A DNA stretch of 64,000 nt from Sinomicrobium weinanense. Its GTDB lineage: Bacteria; Bacteroidota; Bacteroidia; Flavobacteriales; Flavobacteriaceae. Below are positions 20,700 to 28,820 of this stretch, piece after piece. Positions within the stretch are counted from its first letter, which is position 1. Every line of letters begins with the position of its first letter. The DNA is taken from assembly GCF_018863395.1 (NCBI RefSeq), contig NZ_JAHKRR010000004.1, positions 434,001-498,000 on the forward strand, in the 5' to 3' direction. The position numbers and the translations under genes were made by a program. The notes below the pieces were generated by a model that was not told where the DNA came from, did not search any database, and was given only the letters and a program-made list of their open reading frames with translations.

Positions 20700-21434
20700 C
20701 TAAAACCCGATACTGTTCCCTCCATCTACCGGAAGTATGGTCCCTGTGGTAAATTTGGATTCCGAAGTAGCGTAATAAAAGACTGCATCGGCAATATCTG
20801 CGGGCTCTCCGAGTTTACCCATCGGTGTCCGTCCGAGTACTTTGTTTTTGCGTTCAGGGTCGTTGTCCAGTGCTTTAGAGGACATTTTGGTTTTTATAAA
20901 GCCGGGTGCTACACAGTTTACCCGGACACCGTATTGGGCCAGTTCAACAGCCATGGCCCGGGTCATGCCCTCTATGGCGGTTTTGCTGGCAGAGTAGGCG
21001 ATCACCTTGGGGATCCCGTATTGCGAAGTCATGGAACTGATATTGACGATACTGCCGCCACCGTGTGCTTTCATGACCTTCACCACTTCCCGGCTCACAG
21101 CAAATACGCTGAATACATTAGTGTGAATAATAGACTGGAATTCCTCGTCAGTAACCTCCAGGAATTCCTTTTTCATATTAATCCCGGCATTGTTGACCAG
21201 GATATCTATGGGAGACTCTTTGGCAATTCCCTCGATAAGCGAAGGAATACCTTCCAGGTTATTGAGGTCGAAGATCACCGGTACGGCCAGGCCCCCGATC
21301 TCATTGCAGGCATCCTCGGTTTTTTCCTGGTTCCTTCCTATGATATATGTCCTGATCCCGTTGTCGCATAATTTTTTTGCCGTGGCATAGCCCAACCCCG
21401 AGTTTCCCCCGGTAACGATAGCCGTTTTACTCAT
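20700..21434 (-). CDS. SDR-family oxidoreductase, probable D-fructuronate/mannonate oxidoreductase
   Basis: Short-chain dehydrogenase (244 residues) with the classic marks: the cofactor-binding TGGNSGLG at residues 8-15, NNAG near residue 88, the catalytic Ser in NISSM, and YSASK (Tyr-x-x-x-Lys). The C-terminal VDGGNSIGF is usual for this class. It closely resembles gluconate 5-dehydrogenase-type SDRs. Its pairing with uxuA and an upstream copy of the locus operator suggest it reduces D-fructuronate to D-mannonate in place of the unrelated UxuB. Family membership is certain and the substrate is inferred from context. Confidence 0.85.
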   Translation of the reverse strand: MSKTAIVTGGNSGLGYATAKKLCDNGIRTYIIGRNQEKTEDACNEIGGLAVPVIFDLNNLEGIPSLIEGIAKESPIDILVNNAGINMKKEFLEVTDEEFQSIIHTNVFSVFAVSREVVKVMKAHGGGSIVNISSMTSQYGIPKVIAYSASKTAIEGMTRAMAVELAQYGVRVNCVAPGFIKTKMSSKALDNDPERKNKVLGRTPMGKLGEPADIADAVFYYATSESKFTTGTILPVDGGNSIGF

Positions 21435-21572
21435 GTTTTAATGATTTTTTAGGTTCAATAAATATCCACCTGGTTCCGGACTAAATAATTTGAACAACAG
21501 GTTGTAGTCCGGTATCCGAAGGGGATAAGGAATGTAAAATAAGCGAAAAAAAGTCCATTTTCAAAATATTTT

Positions 21573-21588
21573 ATGCAATCGGTTGCAT
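21573..21588 (-). promoter_or_regulatory. LacI-type operator 2 (SDR-uxuA)
   Basis: On the minus strand the site reads ATGCAACCGATTGCAT, a 16-base palindrome with one mismatched pair at the centre. Its 12-base core GCAACCGATTGC is identical to operator 1 in the direction of the controlled genes. It lies 139 bases upstream of the SDR start and downstream of the regulator gene, so it should control the uronate genes. Confidence 0.78.
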
Positions 21589-21813
21589 GTTTTTGGACTA
21601 ATGCCCTGATCCTAACAATTTAACTGTTTTTGTATAAGGATACAACAAGGGGAAAGCACGCTTTCAGGGTTTAAAGTCACAGGGTATCGTCTCAACTTCC
21701 CGGTTCCCGAGCAACAATTTCAGCCAGTATACTCCAATTCTCCCAGTCTCTCCATTTCCTTTCTTCAATCCCATTCCATCTTTTCTATCTCCTGTCAATC
21801 CGCTAATTCCGGG

Positions 21814-22857
21814 CTATATCCCCTTCCTGTTCGAGGAATCCCGTATAAGCAGTTCGGTGGGGAGCACGGTAATTTCAGAAACGGCATGGTCCTGATCTTC
21901 CCTGGCATGTTGCAGGATGCGCTGTGCACAGATCTGTCCCATTTTTATAGCAGGGTGGGTAATAGTTGACAGCCCGGGTTCCACAATAGATGCTATCGGG
22001 TCGTCATTAAAACCGATGACGGCGAGTTCTTCGGGGATCTTCACCCCCCGTTTTTTGGCATGGAGAATAGCACTTACAGCTGTGGTATCGTTGGCAGAGA
22101 AAATACCGTCCGGTGGCCCGGGAAGGTCCAGTAATTTACGGGTGGCCTTTTCGCCTTCTTCGAAACTCAGGCTTTTGAAACGGATAATGAGGTCGTTGTC
22201 TACCGGGATGTTATAATCTTTAAGAGCATCAATATAGCCCTTTTTCCGTTCGCGATATACGTTGCGGTGCTGCGCCCCGGCAAAGTGGGCTATGCGACTG
22301 CACCCCTGCTCAATAAGGTGTTGGGTGGCCTTGTACCCGGCTGCATAATTATCGATGATCACCTTGTGTATATTCAACTCGTCGGGGACGCGGTCCACAA
22401 ACACAATGGGAATCCCCTGGTCCATAAACTGCTTCAGGTGGTCCACCTTCCGGGTTTCCATGGACAGGGATACGATAAGGCCGCTGATCCTGCTGTTATA
22501 AAGTGTCTGTGCATTGACCACCTCGTTCTCGTATTTGTCGTTAGACTGGCTGATGATAACATTGTAGCCCGACTTCCTTGCATGTTCCTCAATACCGCTT
22601 ATCAGGGAAGAGATAAACGGCCGGTTGATACGCGATATCATAATGCCAAGGGTCTTGCTGCGATTGTTCCTCAGGCTCGCGGCAAGCGAATTGGGATGAT
22701 ACCCCATTTCCTTGGCCGTTTTCTTTATGGCCCTGATCGTTTTTTTACTGATGCTTGTATGATCGTTCAGGGCACGTGAAATGGTAGAAGGGGAATATTT
22801 GAGCTTTTTGGCAATGTCGTATATGGTGATTTCCTTTTTTGCTTTCATCTTTGTCAT
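21814..22857 (-). CDS. LacI-family transcriptional regulator of the xylan locus
   Basis: DNA-binding repressor with an N-terminal LacI helix-turn-helix (ITIYDIAKKLKYSPSTISRALND, about residues 10-32, given in two parts: ITIYDIAKKL and YSPSTISRALND). A hinge helix follows (HPNSLAASLR), then a periplasmic-binding-protein-like effector domain (TLGIMISRINRPF onward; FSANDTTAVSAI; VIGFNDDP). The frame extends to a TTG at 22875, but the ATG at 22857 (347 residues) is the better start; an ATG at 22848 is also possible. It lies between the uronate and xylose operons and probably binds the three GCAACCGRTTGC palindromes. The string CAACCGGT at 22873-22880, just upstream of its start, may be a weak autoregulatory half-site. 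The inducer is unknown; xylose, xylobiose or an aldouronate are candidates. Confidence 0.92.
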   Translation of the reverse strand: MTKMKAKKEITIYDIAKKLKYSPSTISRALNDHTSISKKTIRAIKKTAKEMGYHPNSLAASLRNNRSKTLGIMISRINRPFISSLISGIEEHARKSGYNVIISQSNDKYENEVVNAQTLYNSRISGLIVSLSMETRKVDHLKQFMDQGIPIVFVDRVPDELNIHKVIIDNYAAGYKATQHLIEQGCSRIAHFAGAQHRNVYRERKKGYIDALKDYNIPVDNDLIIRFKSLSFEEGEKATRKLLDLPGPPDGIFSANDTTAVSAILHAKKRGVKIPEELAVIGFNDDPIASIVEPGLSTITHPAIKMGQICAQRILQHAREDQDHAVSEITVLPTELLIRDSSNRKGI

Positions 22858-23185
22858 TATTAGCTGTGGTGTCAACCGGTACCTGGGTGGGATTTGCAGA
22901 GAAGGAGAAAAGTTAAGACGGTCAAATATACGGAATTACCCGTAACTTTTAACGAAGAGCAGCAGAAAGAGGGGAGTTTAAAGCCCGTACAGTAATTAAA
23001 GGGGGATCCGGTGAAAAGACAAGTGTATTTTTTTGGTTCAGTTATTCGGTTATTGAGTTTACCGGTGTTGCCTTAATAACTCAATAATCAAAGAACATAA
23101 CAGGGGCTATGGCCTTAAAATCCATCAGAACTTAATCAAAATGATTTTTTTTTAATTAATTTTCCGGGAAAATGTATTTTTGATT

Positions 23186-23199
23186 CGCAACCGGTTGCA
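23186..23199 (+). promoter_or_regulatory. LacI-type operator 3 (xylB)
   Basis: CGCAACCGGTTGCA contains a perfect 12-base palindrome, GCAACCGGTTGC (23187-23198). Its TTG at 23195-23197 is followed after 19 bases by TAAAATTT at 23217, the same geometry as operator 1 relative to the susC -7 element. A second possible promoter is TTG at 23223-23225, 19 bases, TATTTTTA at 23245-23252. In that case the operator would lie just upstream of it. Confidence 0.8.
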
Positions 23200-23234
23200 G
23201 TTGTTATTTTATGCTGTAAAATTTGTTGGATCAA

Positions 23235-23283
23235 AAGATATAGTTATTTTTACCATATCTTATAGTTTTTTGTACTATAAGAT
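23235..23283 (+). promoter_or_regulatory. two mutually exclusive hairpins in the xylB leader
   Basis: ATCTTATAGT (23257-23266) and ACTATAAGAT (23274-23283) form a perfect 10-base stem with a seven-base loop. The segment ATATCTT (23255-23261) can instead pair with AAGATAT (23235-23241). The two stems share 23257-23261 and cannot form together. They sit 64 bases before the xylB start. Whether this is an attenuator, an mRNA-stabilising hairpin or a protein site is unknown. Confidence 0.45.
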
Positions 23284-23346
23284 AGTCTCTTTTGAAAACT
23301 CAAAAACAGTTTCTTTAATAATACGATAAACAGAAGTCATAAAAAC

Positions 23347-24831
23347 ATGTACTGGATAGGATATGATGTAGGGAGTTCATCTGTAAAAGTTTCCCTTGTC
23401 GAGGCCGGGAGCGGCAAAGTACTCGGAATAACGCAACAGCCCGAAAAGGAAATGCCCATAACTTCCCTGAAACCGGGCTGGGCCGAGCAGGATCCGGAGA
23501 TGTGGTGGGATAACCTGTGCAGGGCCACAGCAAAACTGGTGAAACAGACCCATACCGATCCGAAGAAAATAAAGGGAATAGGAATATCCTATCAAATGCA
23601 CGGGCTGGTCCTGGTAGATAGCGAACACAGGGTGCTCCGCGATTCCATAATATGGTGCGACAGCAGGGCCGTGGAAGCAGGTGCCGGACTTTTGCAGAAA
23701 ACAGGAGAGGATAAATGCCTGGAACGGCTGCTCAATATCCCGGGGAATTTTACGCTGTCCAAACTGAAATGGGTAAAAGACAACGAACCGGAAATCTATG
23801 AAAAAGTATATAAATTCCTGCTCCCCGGAGATTATATAGCACTGAAACTTACCGGGAAATGCACCACCACCCCATCGGGACTGTCCGAAGGTATCATCTG
23901 GGACTTTAAGGACGATAAGCCCGCGGTCTGGTTGCTGGAAGAAGCCGGGATAGATACTTCCTTGCTTCCCGATATCGTACCTGCCTTTTCCGAACAGGGA
24001 GCACTCACCGCGGAAGCTGCGGAAGAACTGGGATTAAAAAAAGGAACGCCCTTGCTTTACAGGGCGGGAGACCAGCCCAACAATGCCTTGTCCCTGAATG
24101 TGTTTGGTCCCGGGGAAATTGCGGCTACCGGGGGAACTTCGGGAGTGGTCTATGCTGTGAGCAATGTTACCAGTACCACAGAAGGGGCACGGATCAATAA
24201 TTTTGCCCACGTCAACCATAAGCCCGGAGCACCGCGTATCGGCAAGCTGTTAAATATCAACGGCGCCGGAATACTGTATCGCTGGATGAAAGAACAGGTG
24301 GGTGGAGGGGAGCTTTCCTATGATGAAATGAACCGGATGGCAGCGACTGTTCCCGTAGGTGCATCCGGACTTTGTATATTGCCTTTCGGCAATGGCGCAG
24401 AAAGGATGTTGGGCAATAAGAACATGGGAGCCGGGATATTTAACCTCAATTTCAACATTCACCGGGAAGAACATCTGTATCGTGCCGCCCTGGAAAGTAT
24501 AGCCTTTTCTTTTGTGTATGGTATAGGAATCCTGGAAAATGACGGAGTGGAACTGACCACCATCAAGGCCGGAGGGGACAACCTTTTCCGGTCCGAACTC
24601 TTTTCCCGTACCATAGCCACACTCACAGGCAGGGAGATCGCTGTTGTAAACACTACCGGAGCGGTAGGCGCTGCACGTGCCGCCGGTTACAGCTACGGTG
24701 ATTTCGAGATCTTTGGAAGTACTTTTTCCGGGGACGAATATATCACTACATATACCCCTCTGGAAGAGAAAAAGGCTTATCAGGATGCTTATGCCTCCTG
24801 GAAGGAAGAACTGGTAAAAACACAGAAATAA
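23347..24831 (+). CDS. xylB: xylulokinase
   Basis: Phosphorylates D-xylulose to xylulose 5-phosphate, feeding the pentose phosphate pathway. The 494-residue FGGY-family kinase begins with the ATP-binding phosphate-1 motif YWIGYDVGSSSVKVSLVE. It has GISYQMHGLVLVD near residue 80, the sugar-binding IIWCDSRA, the catalytic Asp in YRAGDQPNNAL, and the C-terminal ATPase motif IKAGGDNLFRSELF. The MHG string is characteristic of xylulokinases within FGGY. It is first in a rightward group with xylA (118 bases later) and a symporter gene, preceded by operator 3. Confidence 0.96.
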   Translation: MYWIGYDVGSSSVKVSLVEAGSGKVLGITQQPEKEMPITSLKPGWAEQDPEMWWDNLCRATAKLVKQTHTDPKKIKGIGISYQMHGLVLVDSEHRVLRDSIIWCDSRAVEAGAGLLQKTGEDKCLERLLNIPGNFTLSKLKWVKDNEPEIYEKVYKFLLPGDYIALKLTGKCTTTPSGLSEGIIWDFKDDKPAVWLLEEAGIDTSLLPDIVPAFSEQGALTAEAAEELGLKKGTPLLYRAGDQPNNALSLNVFGPGEIAATGGTSGVVYAVSNVTSTTEGARINNFAHVNHKPGAPRIGKLLNINGAGILYRWMKEQVGGGELSYDEMNRMAATVPVGASGLCILPFGNGAERMLGNKNMGAGIFNLNFNIHREEHLYRAALESIAFSFVYGIGILENDGVELTTIKAGGDNLFRSELFSRTIATLTGREIAVVNTTGAVGAARAAGYSYGDFEIFGSTFSGDEYITTYTPLEEKKAYQDAYASWKEELVKTQK

Positions 24832-24836
24832 ATAGT

Positions 24837-24865
24837 GTCAGAAGCCGGAGGTCAGAAGTCCGGAG
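24837..24865 (+). repeat. short imperfect tandem repeat between xylB and xylA
   Basis: Two adjacent units, GTCAGAAGCCGGAG and GTCAGAAGTCCGGAG. Similar low-complexity strings are common in Bacteroidota intergenic DNA. No function is evident. Confidence 0.5.
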
Positions 24866-24949
24866 TGAGAGGGGGGGTATTTTCAGGCCCCGATAAAATT
24901 TAAGAGTATAACCCCAAATAAGACTGGGAACTAATAAACAATAAACACA

Positions 24950-26275
24950 ATGATCACATTAGGAGAAAAAGAGTATTTCAAAGGAATAGGAAAAATAAAA
25001 TTCGAAGGCCCGTCGTCCCGGAATCCGCTGGCATTTAAGTATTATGACGAAAATAAAGTGGTGGGAAGCAAGACCATGAAAGAACACTTTAAGTTTGCCG
25101 TGGCCTACTGGCATACTTTTACCGGAACAGGCGGCGATCCCTTTGGAATACCTACCAAGACGTTCCCCTGGCTGACCAGCAGGGATGCAGAACAACAGGC
25201 CCGGGATAAAATGGATGCTGCCTTTGAATTTATGACCAAACTGGGAACACCCTACTATTGCTTTCACGATTTCGACCTGATCGACGAAGGAAACACCCTG
25301 GCAGAATCTGAAAAAAGGTTACAGTTGATATCGGACTATGCCCTCAAAAAACAAAAGGCATCCGGTGTAAAGCTGCTCTGGGGGACGGCCAACTGCTTCA
25401 GTCACCCGAAATATATGAACGGCGCCGTGACCAATCCCGACTTTAATATACTGGCACAGGCCGCGGCACAGGTAAAGAATGCGCTGGACGTTACCATAAA
25501 GCTCGGCGGGGAGAATTATGTGTTCTGGGGAGGAAGGGAAGGATATATGTCTCTCCTGAATACCGATATGAAACGCGAACAGGACCACTTTGCCAATTTT
25601 CTGCACATGGCCAGGGACTATGCAAGAAAACAAGGGTTTAAGGGCACTTTCTTTATCGAACCCAAACCCATGGAGCCCACCAAGCACCAGTACGATTTCG
25701 ATGCGGCTACCGTACTGGGCTTCCTCACCAAATACGATCTCCTGGACGACTTTAAACTGAACATCGAAGTCAACCATGCTACGCTGGCACAACATACTTT
25801 CGAGCACGAATTACAGGTAGCGGCAGACAACGACCTGCTGGGGAGCATTGACGCCAACAGAGGCGATTACCAGAACGGTTGGGATACCGATCAGTTCCCC
25901 GTAGACGTATTTGAACTGACCCAGGCCATGCTTGTGATCCTTCAGGCCGGCGGGTTCCAGGGAGGGGGCGTTAATTTCGATGCCAAGACCAGGCGAAATT
26001 CCACCGATCTCGAAGATATTTTCTATGCACATATCGGGGGTATGGACGCTTTTGCACGTGCGTTGGTTACCGCTCAGCATATTCTGGAAGATTCCGACTA
26101 CCTGGCGTTGCGCAAAGAACGTTACAGCTCTTTCGATTCCGGAGAAGGAAAGGCATTTGCCGAAGGGAAGTCATCACTCGAAGACCTGTACAAATATGCA
26201 GAAGGGCATCAGGACATAAAATTAACCAGCGGCAGACAGGAATTCTTTGAAAACCTGATCAACCAATATATTTAA
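24950..26275 (+). CDS. xylA: xylose isomerase (class II)
   Basis: Interconverts D-xylose and D-xylulose in the cytoplasm. At 441 residues it is a class II enzyme. Visible active-site elements are His106 and Asp109 in CFHDFD, the lysine-containing metal-site string [34 protein letters not shown], and the C-terminal [13 protein letters not shown] block with its metal-binding aspartates. It is co-oriented with xylB before it and a symporter gene after it (62 bases), and the three probably share a transcript. The product feeds XylB directly. Confidence 0.97.
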   Translation: MITLGEKEYFKGIGKIKFEGPSSRNPLAFKYYDENKVVGSKTMKEHFKFAVAYWHTFTGTGGDPFGIPTKTFPWLTSRDAEQQARDKMDAAFEFMTKLGTPYYCFHDFDLIDEGNTLAESEKRLQLISDYALKKQKASGVKLLWGTANCFSHPKYMNGAVTNPDFNILAQAAAQVKNALDVTIKLGGENYVFWGGREGYMSLLNTDMKREQDHFANFLHMARDYARKQGFKGTFFIEPKPMEPTKHQYDFDAATVLGFLTKYDLLDDFKLNIEVNHATLAQHTFEHELQVAADNDLLGSIDANRGDYQNGWDTDQFPVDVFELTQAMLVILQAGGFQGGGVNFDAKTRRNSTDLEDIFYAHIGGMDAFARALVTAQHILEDSDYLALRKERYSSFDSGEGKAFAEGKSSLEDLYKYAEGHQDIKLTSGRQEFFENLINQYI

Positions 26276-26337
26276 GTTGATACATTCCTGGTCTTCACTA
26301 CCTGAAGTATCGGAATAACTAACCAAAAACACAGATT

Positions 26338-27960
26338 ATGGAACAACTGGACTGGATAGTCATAGGATTGTACTTTGTCCTTCTCCTCGGCATTGCCGCC
26401 TGGGTAATGAGTAAAAAGCAAAAGGACACCCAGGATTACTTTCTGGCGGGCCGGAATGTAGGCTGGTTTGTTGTCGGGGCGTCTATTTTTGCATCGAACA
26501 TAGGTTCGGAGCATCTTGTAGGATTGGCAGGAGCGGGTGCCGATAGTGGAATGCCCCTGGCACATTACGAGCTTCATGCATGGATCGTATTGCTTCTCGG
26601 ATGGGTGTTCCTGCCATTTTACGCCCGGAGTGGCGTGTTTACCATGCCGGAATTCCTGGAACGCAGATACAGTCCCAAAGCCCGGTGGTTCCTGTCCATA
26701 CTCTCCCTCATCGGATACATATTGACCAAGGTCTCCGTTTCCATCTACGCCGGAGGGATCGTTTTCCAGTCCCTGCTCGGCATGGATTTCTGGACGGGGG
26801 CTATTCTTACCCTGGTCATTACAGGGATATATACTGTTGTGGGAGGAATGCGCGCCGTGGTTTACACCGAGGCCCTGCAAACCTTTATTCTGATAGGAGG
26901 AGCCCTGGCAGTGACTTATATCGGGCTGGACCACGAAGCCATAGGGGGGTGGTCCGGGCTTAAAGATATTGTGGGCAGCTCGCACTTCAATATGTGGCGC
27001 CCGGCAGATGATCCGAAATATCCGTGGACCGGGATGGTGTTTGGTGGTGCCATAGTGGGGATATGGTATTGGTGTACCGACCAGTACATCGTGCAACGGG
27101 TATTGACGGCCCGGAACGTCAAGGAGGGCCGGAGGGGGGCAATCTGGGGTGGTTTTTTAAAGATACTCCCTGTTTTCCTCTTTCTGGTTCCCGGAATGGT
27201 GGCTTTCGCCCTGAGTAAACAGGGAGTACTTCAGTACAACGATGCCAACGAGGTTTTGCCGACCATGGTAAAAACCCTGCTCCCGGCCGGAATAAGAGGG
27301 CTTGTGGCTGCCGGCCTGCTGGCTGCTTTAATGAGTTCCCTGGCTTCCGTATTCAATTCGTGCTCAACCCTGTTCACTATCGATATTTATAAGAAGTTAA
27401 GACCGGCGGAAAGCGAAACGAGGCTGCTTCGCATTGGTAAAATAGCTACCGCAGTGATCGTTGTCCTCGGGTTTGCATGGATACCTGTTATGAAGAATGC
27501 TCCCGGCACCCTGTATGACTATCTGCAATCCGTACAATCGTATATAGCGCCACCCATTACCGCAGTATTCCTGCTGGGAATACTCTCCAAAAGGATCAAC
27601 GCAAAAGGAGCTATGGCCACCTTGTATATCGGTTTCGGTATCGGACTTTTCCGGCTTGTTCTGGATACCATGGTAACCTTTAATCCCGGCCGTGAATTTT
27701 CTGGAATACTCGGAGACATCATAGCCATACCATTCTCTCACTTCGCTATTATCATATTTGTAATATCGCTCTGTATACTGGTGGGCGTAAGCCTTTCTTC
27801 GGCAAAGCCTTCGGCCAAACAGGTGGAAGGGCTGGCTCTGGGAACCCTTACGGATGAGCAGAAAGCAGACGTGAAAAACAGTTATTCCTGGGTAGATATT
27901 GTAACTTCAGGGCTTATTGTGGTTATTATCACCGCGATTATGCTGTATTTTACCGGGTGA
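26338..27960 (+). CDS. sodium/solute symporter (SSS/SGLT family), probable xylose transporter
   Basis: Inner-membrane sodium-coupled symporter of 540 residues with about 14 hydrophobic segments. Family signatures include SIFASNIGSEHLVGLAGAGA near residues 47-66, GVFTMPEFLERRY, VVGGMRAVVYTEALQ and WYWCTDQYIVQRVLTARN. These match bacterial SGLT-type sugar carriers, where the last block contributes to sugar binding. It is last in the xylB-xylA group, so xylose or short xylosides are the likely cargo, taken from the periplasm after SusCD import. The substrate is inferred from position. Confidence 0.9.
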   Translation: MEQLDWIVIGLYFVLLLGIAAWVMSKKQKDTQDYFLAGRNVGWFVVGASIFASNIGSEHLVGLAGAGADSGMPLAHYELHAWIVLLLGWVFLPFYARSGVFTMPEFLERRYSPKARWFLSILSLIGYILTKVSVSIYAGGIVFQSLLGMDFWTGAILTLVITGIYTVVGGMRAVVYTEALQTFILIGGALAVTYIGLDHEAIGGWSGLKDIVGSSHFNMWRPADDPKYPWTGMVFGGAIVGIWYWCTDQYIVQRVLTARNVKEGRRGAIWGGFLKILPVFLFLVPGMVAFALSKQGVLQYNDANEVLPTMVKTLLPAGIRGLVAAGLLAALMSSLASVFNSCSTLFTIDIYKKLRPAESETRLLRIGKIATAVIVVLGFAWIPVMKNAPGTLYDYLQSVQSYIAPPITAVFLLGILSKRINAKGAMATLYIGFGIGLFRLVLDTMVTFNPGREFSGILGDIIAIPFSHFAIIIFVISLCILVGVSLSSAKPSAKQVEGLALGTLTDEQKADVKNSYSWVDIVTSGLIVVIITAIMLYFTG

Positions 27961-28039
27961 TCACCGGATCATTCTAATAAGGGAATATCTCGTGGAGACG
28001 CATGGGCTGGCTTCAATTTGCGGAGGTTTTGCCGCCTTG

Positions 28040-28065
28040 TAGAGACGCACGCCCGTGCGTCTCTA
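28040..28065. repeat. AGAGRCGCAC-arm palindrome (copy 3)
   Basis: Arms TAGAGACGCACG and CGTGCGTCTCTA separated by CC. It lies between the convergent 3' ends of the symporter and PPIase genes. A partial look-alike, GGAGACGCATGGGC, starts near 27994 and may be an eroded copy. Confidence 0.75.
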
Positions 28066-28076
28066 TCTTATAGTTA

Positions 28077-28820
28077 TTATTCTATGATTTCAACTTTCAT
28101 TCTTACGCTTTCATGCGGCCATTCCCGTCCGTCCGTAGGTAATTCGCTGATCTTGTCTACAACATCCATGCCCTGGATAACCCGGCCGAAGGCCGTATAA
28201 TTGCTGTCGAGGTGATAGGCCCCGGGGCTTTGTACCACGATAAAGAATTCGTAGGGAGAGGCCAGCTTGTGAGGATTGTCCACCTCGTCACTGCTGGGCA
28301 TGGAGATCACGCCCCGGTCGTGTTTAAAGCCTTTTTTGGTGTCGGGAGGAAGAAGGTATCGCCCTATTTTATTTCGTTTTCGCGATGTTTCCCTGCTGTC
28401 GGAATTACCGCCCTGGATGATAAAATCCTTGACCACCCTGTGAAAATAGGTGTCGTTAAAATATCCCTTTTTGGTCAGATAAATAAAATTGGATCGGTGA
28501 TAAGGGGTCTCCCGGAAAAGTTCAATAATGATATCGCCATATTTGGTAGATATTCTTACCTTGTTTTCCTTGTGCTTTTTGTTGTATTCGAAAAAGAAAG
28601 GGATGGCGTTGTCATCATTCAGGACAATGGTGTCCTCTACTTTGACATTTGCCGGAAGTGTGTCTTTCGAACCCATGGTGTCCTGCTTCTGCTTTTTGAC
28701 CGTATCGGTTTTTATGGCCCCGTGTTCGTTATCCTGCGCAGATTTTTTAGGTTTTTCTTGGCATCCGGTTAAAAATATAAGTAGTATTATTGTAAAAAGA
28801 CTCAGTTTGTAACGTAACAT
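28077..28820 (-). CDS. cyclophilin-type peptidyl-prolyl isomerase lipoprotein
   Basis: Catalyses cis-trans isomerisation of prolyl bonds during folding of exported proteins. From the ATG at 28820 the product has 247 residues. It has a lipoprotein signal ending IFLTGCQ (acylated Cys near residue 20), a charged linker of about 60 residues, then a cyclophilin domain: GDIIIELF, ETPYHRSNFIYL, the catalytic-arginine string YFHRVVKDFIIQGG, and FFIVVQSPGAYHLD. The frame is open further upstream, but the lipoprotein signal fixes the start. The start codon overlaps that of the divergent NUDIX gene in the string CATG. A -7 element, TATTTTTG on the minus strand at 28850-28857, lies inside the NUDIX gene. 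Confidence 0.92.
   Translation of the reverse strand: MLRYKLSLFTIILLIFLTGCQEKPKKSAQDNEHGAIKTDTVKKQKQDTMGSKDTLPANVKVEDTIVLNDDNAIPFFFEYNKKHKENKVRISTKYGDIIIELFRETPYHRSNFIYLTKKGYFNDTYFHRVVKDFIIQGGNSDSRETSRKRNKIGRYLLPPDTKKGFKHDRGVISMPSSDEVDNPHKLASPYEFFIVVQSPGAYHLDSNYTAFGRVIQGMDVVDKISELPTDGREWPHESVRMKVEIIE

Noticed and set aside
22858-22875. TTG start for the LacI-family regulator
   Set aside because: An ATG follows six codons later and better fits the family start; the TTG also overlaps the possible half-operator.
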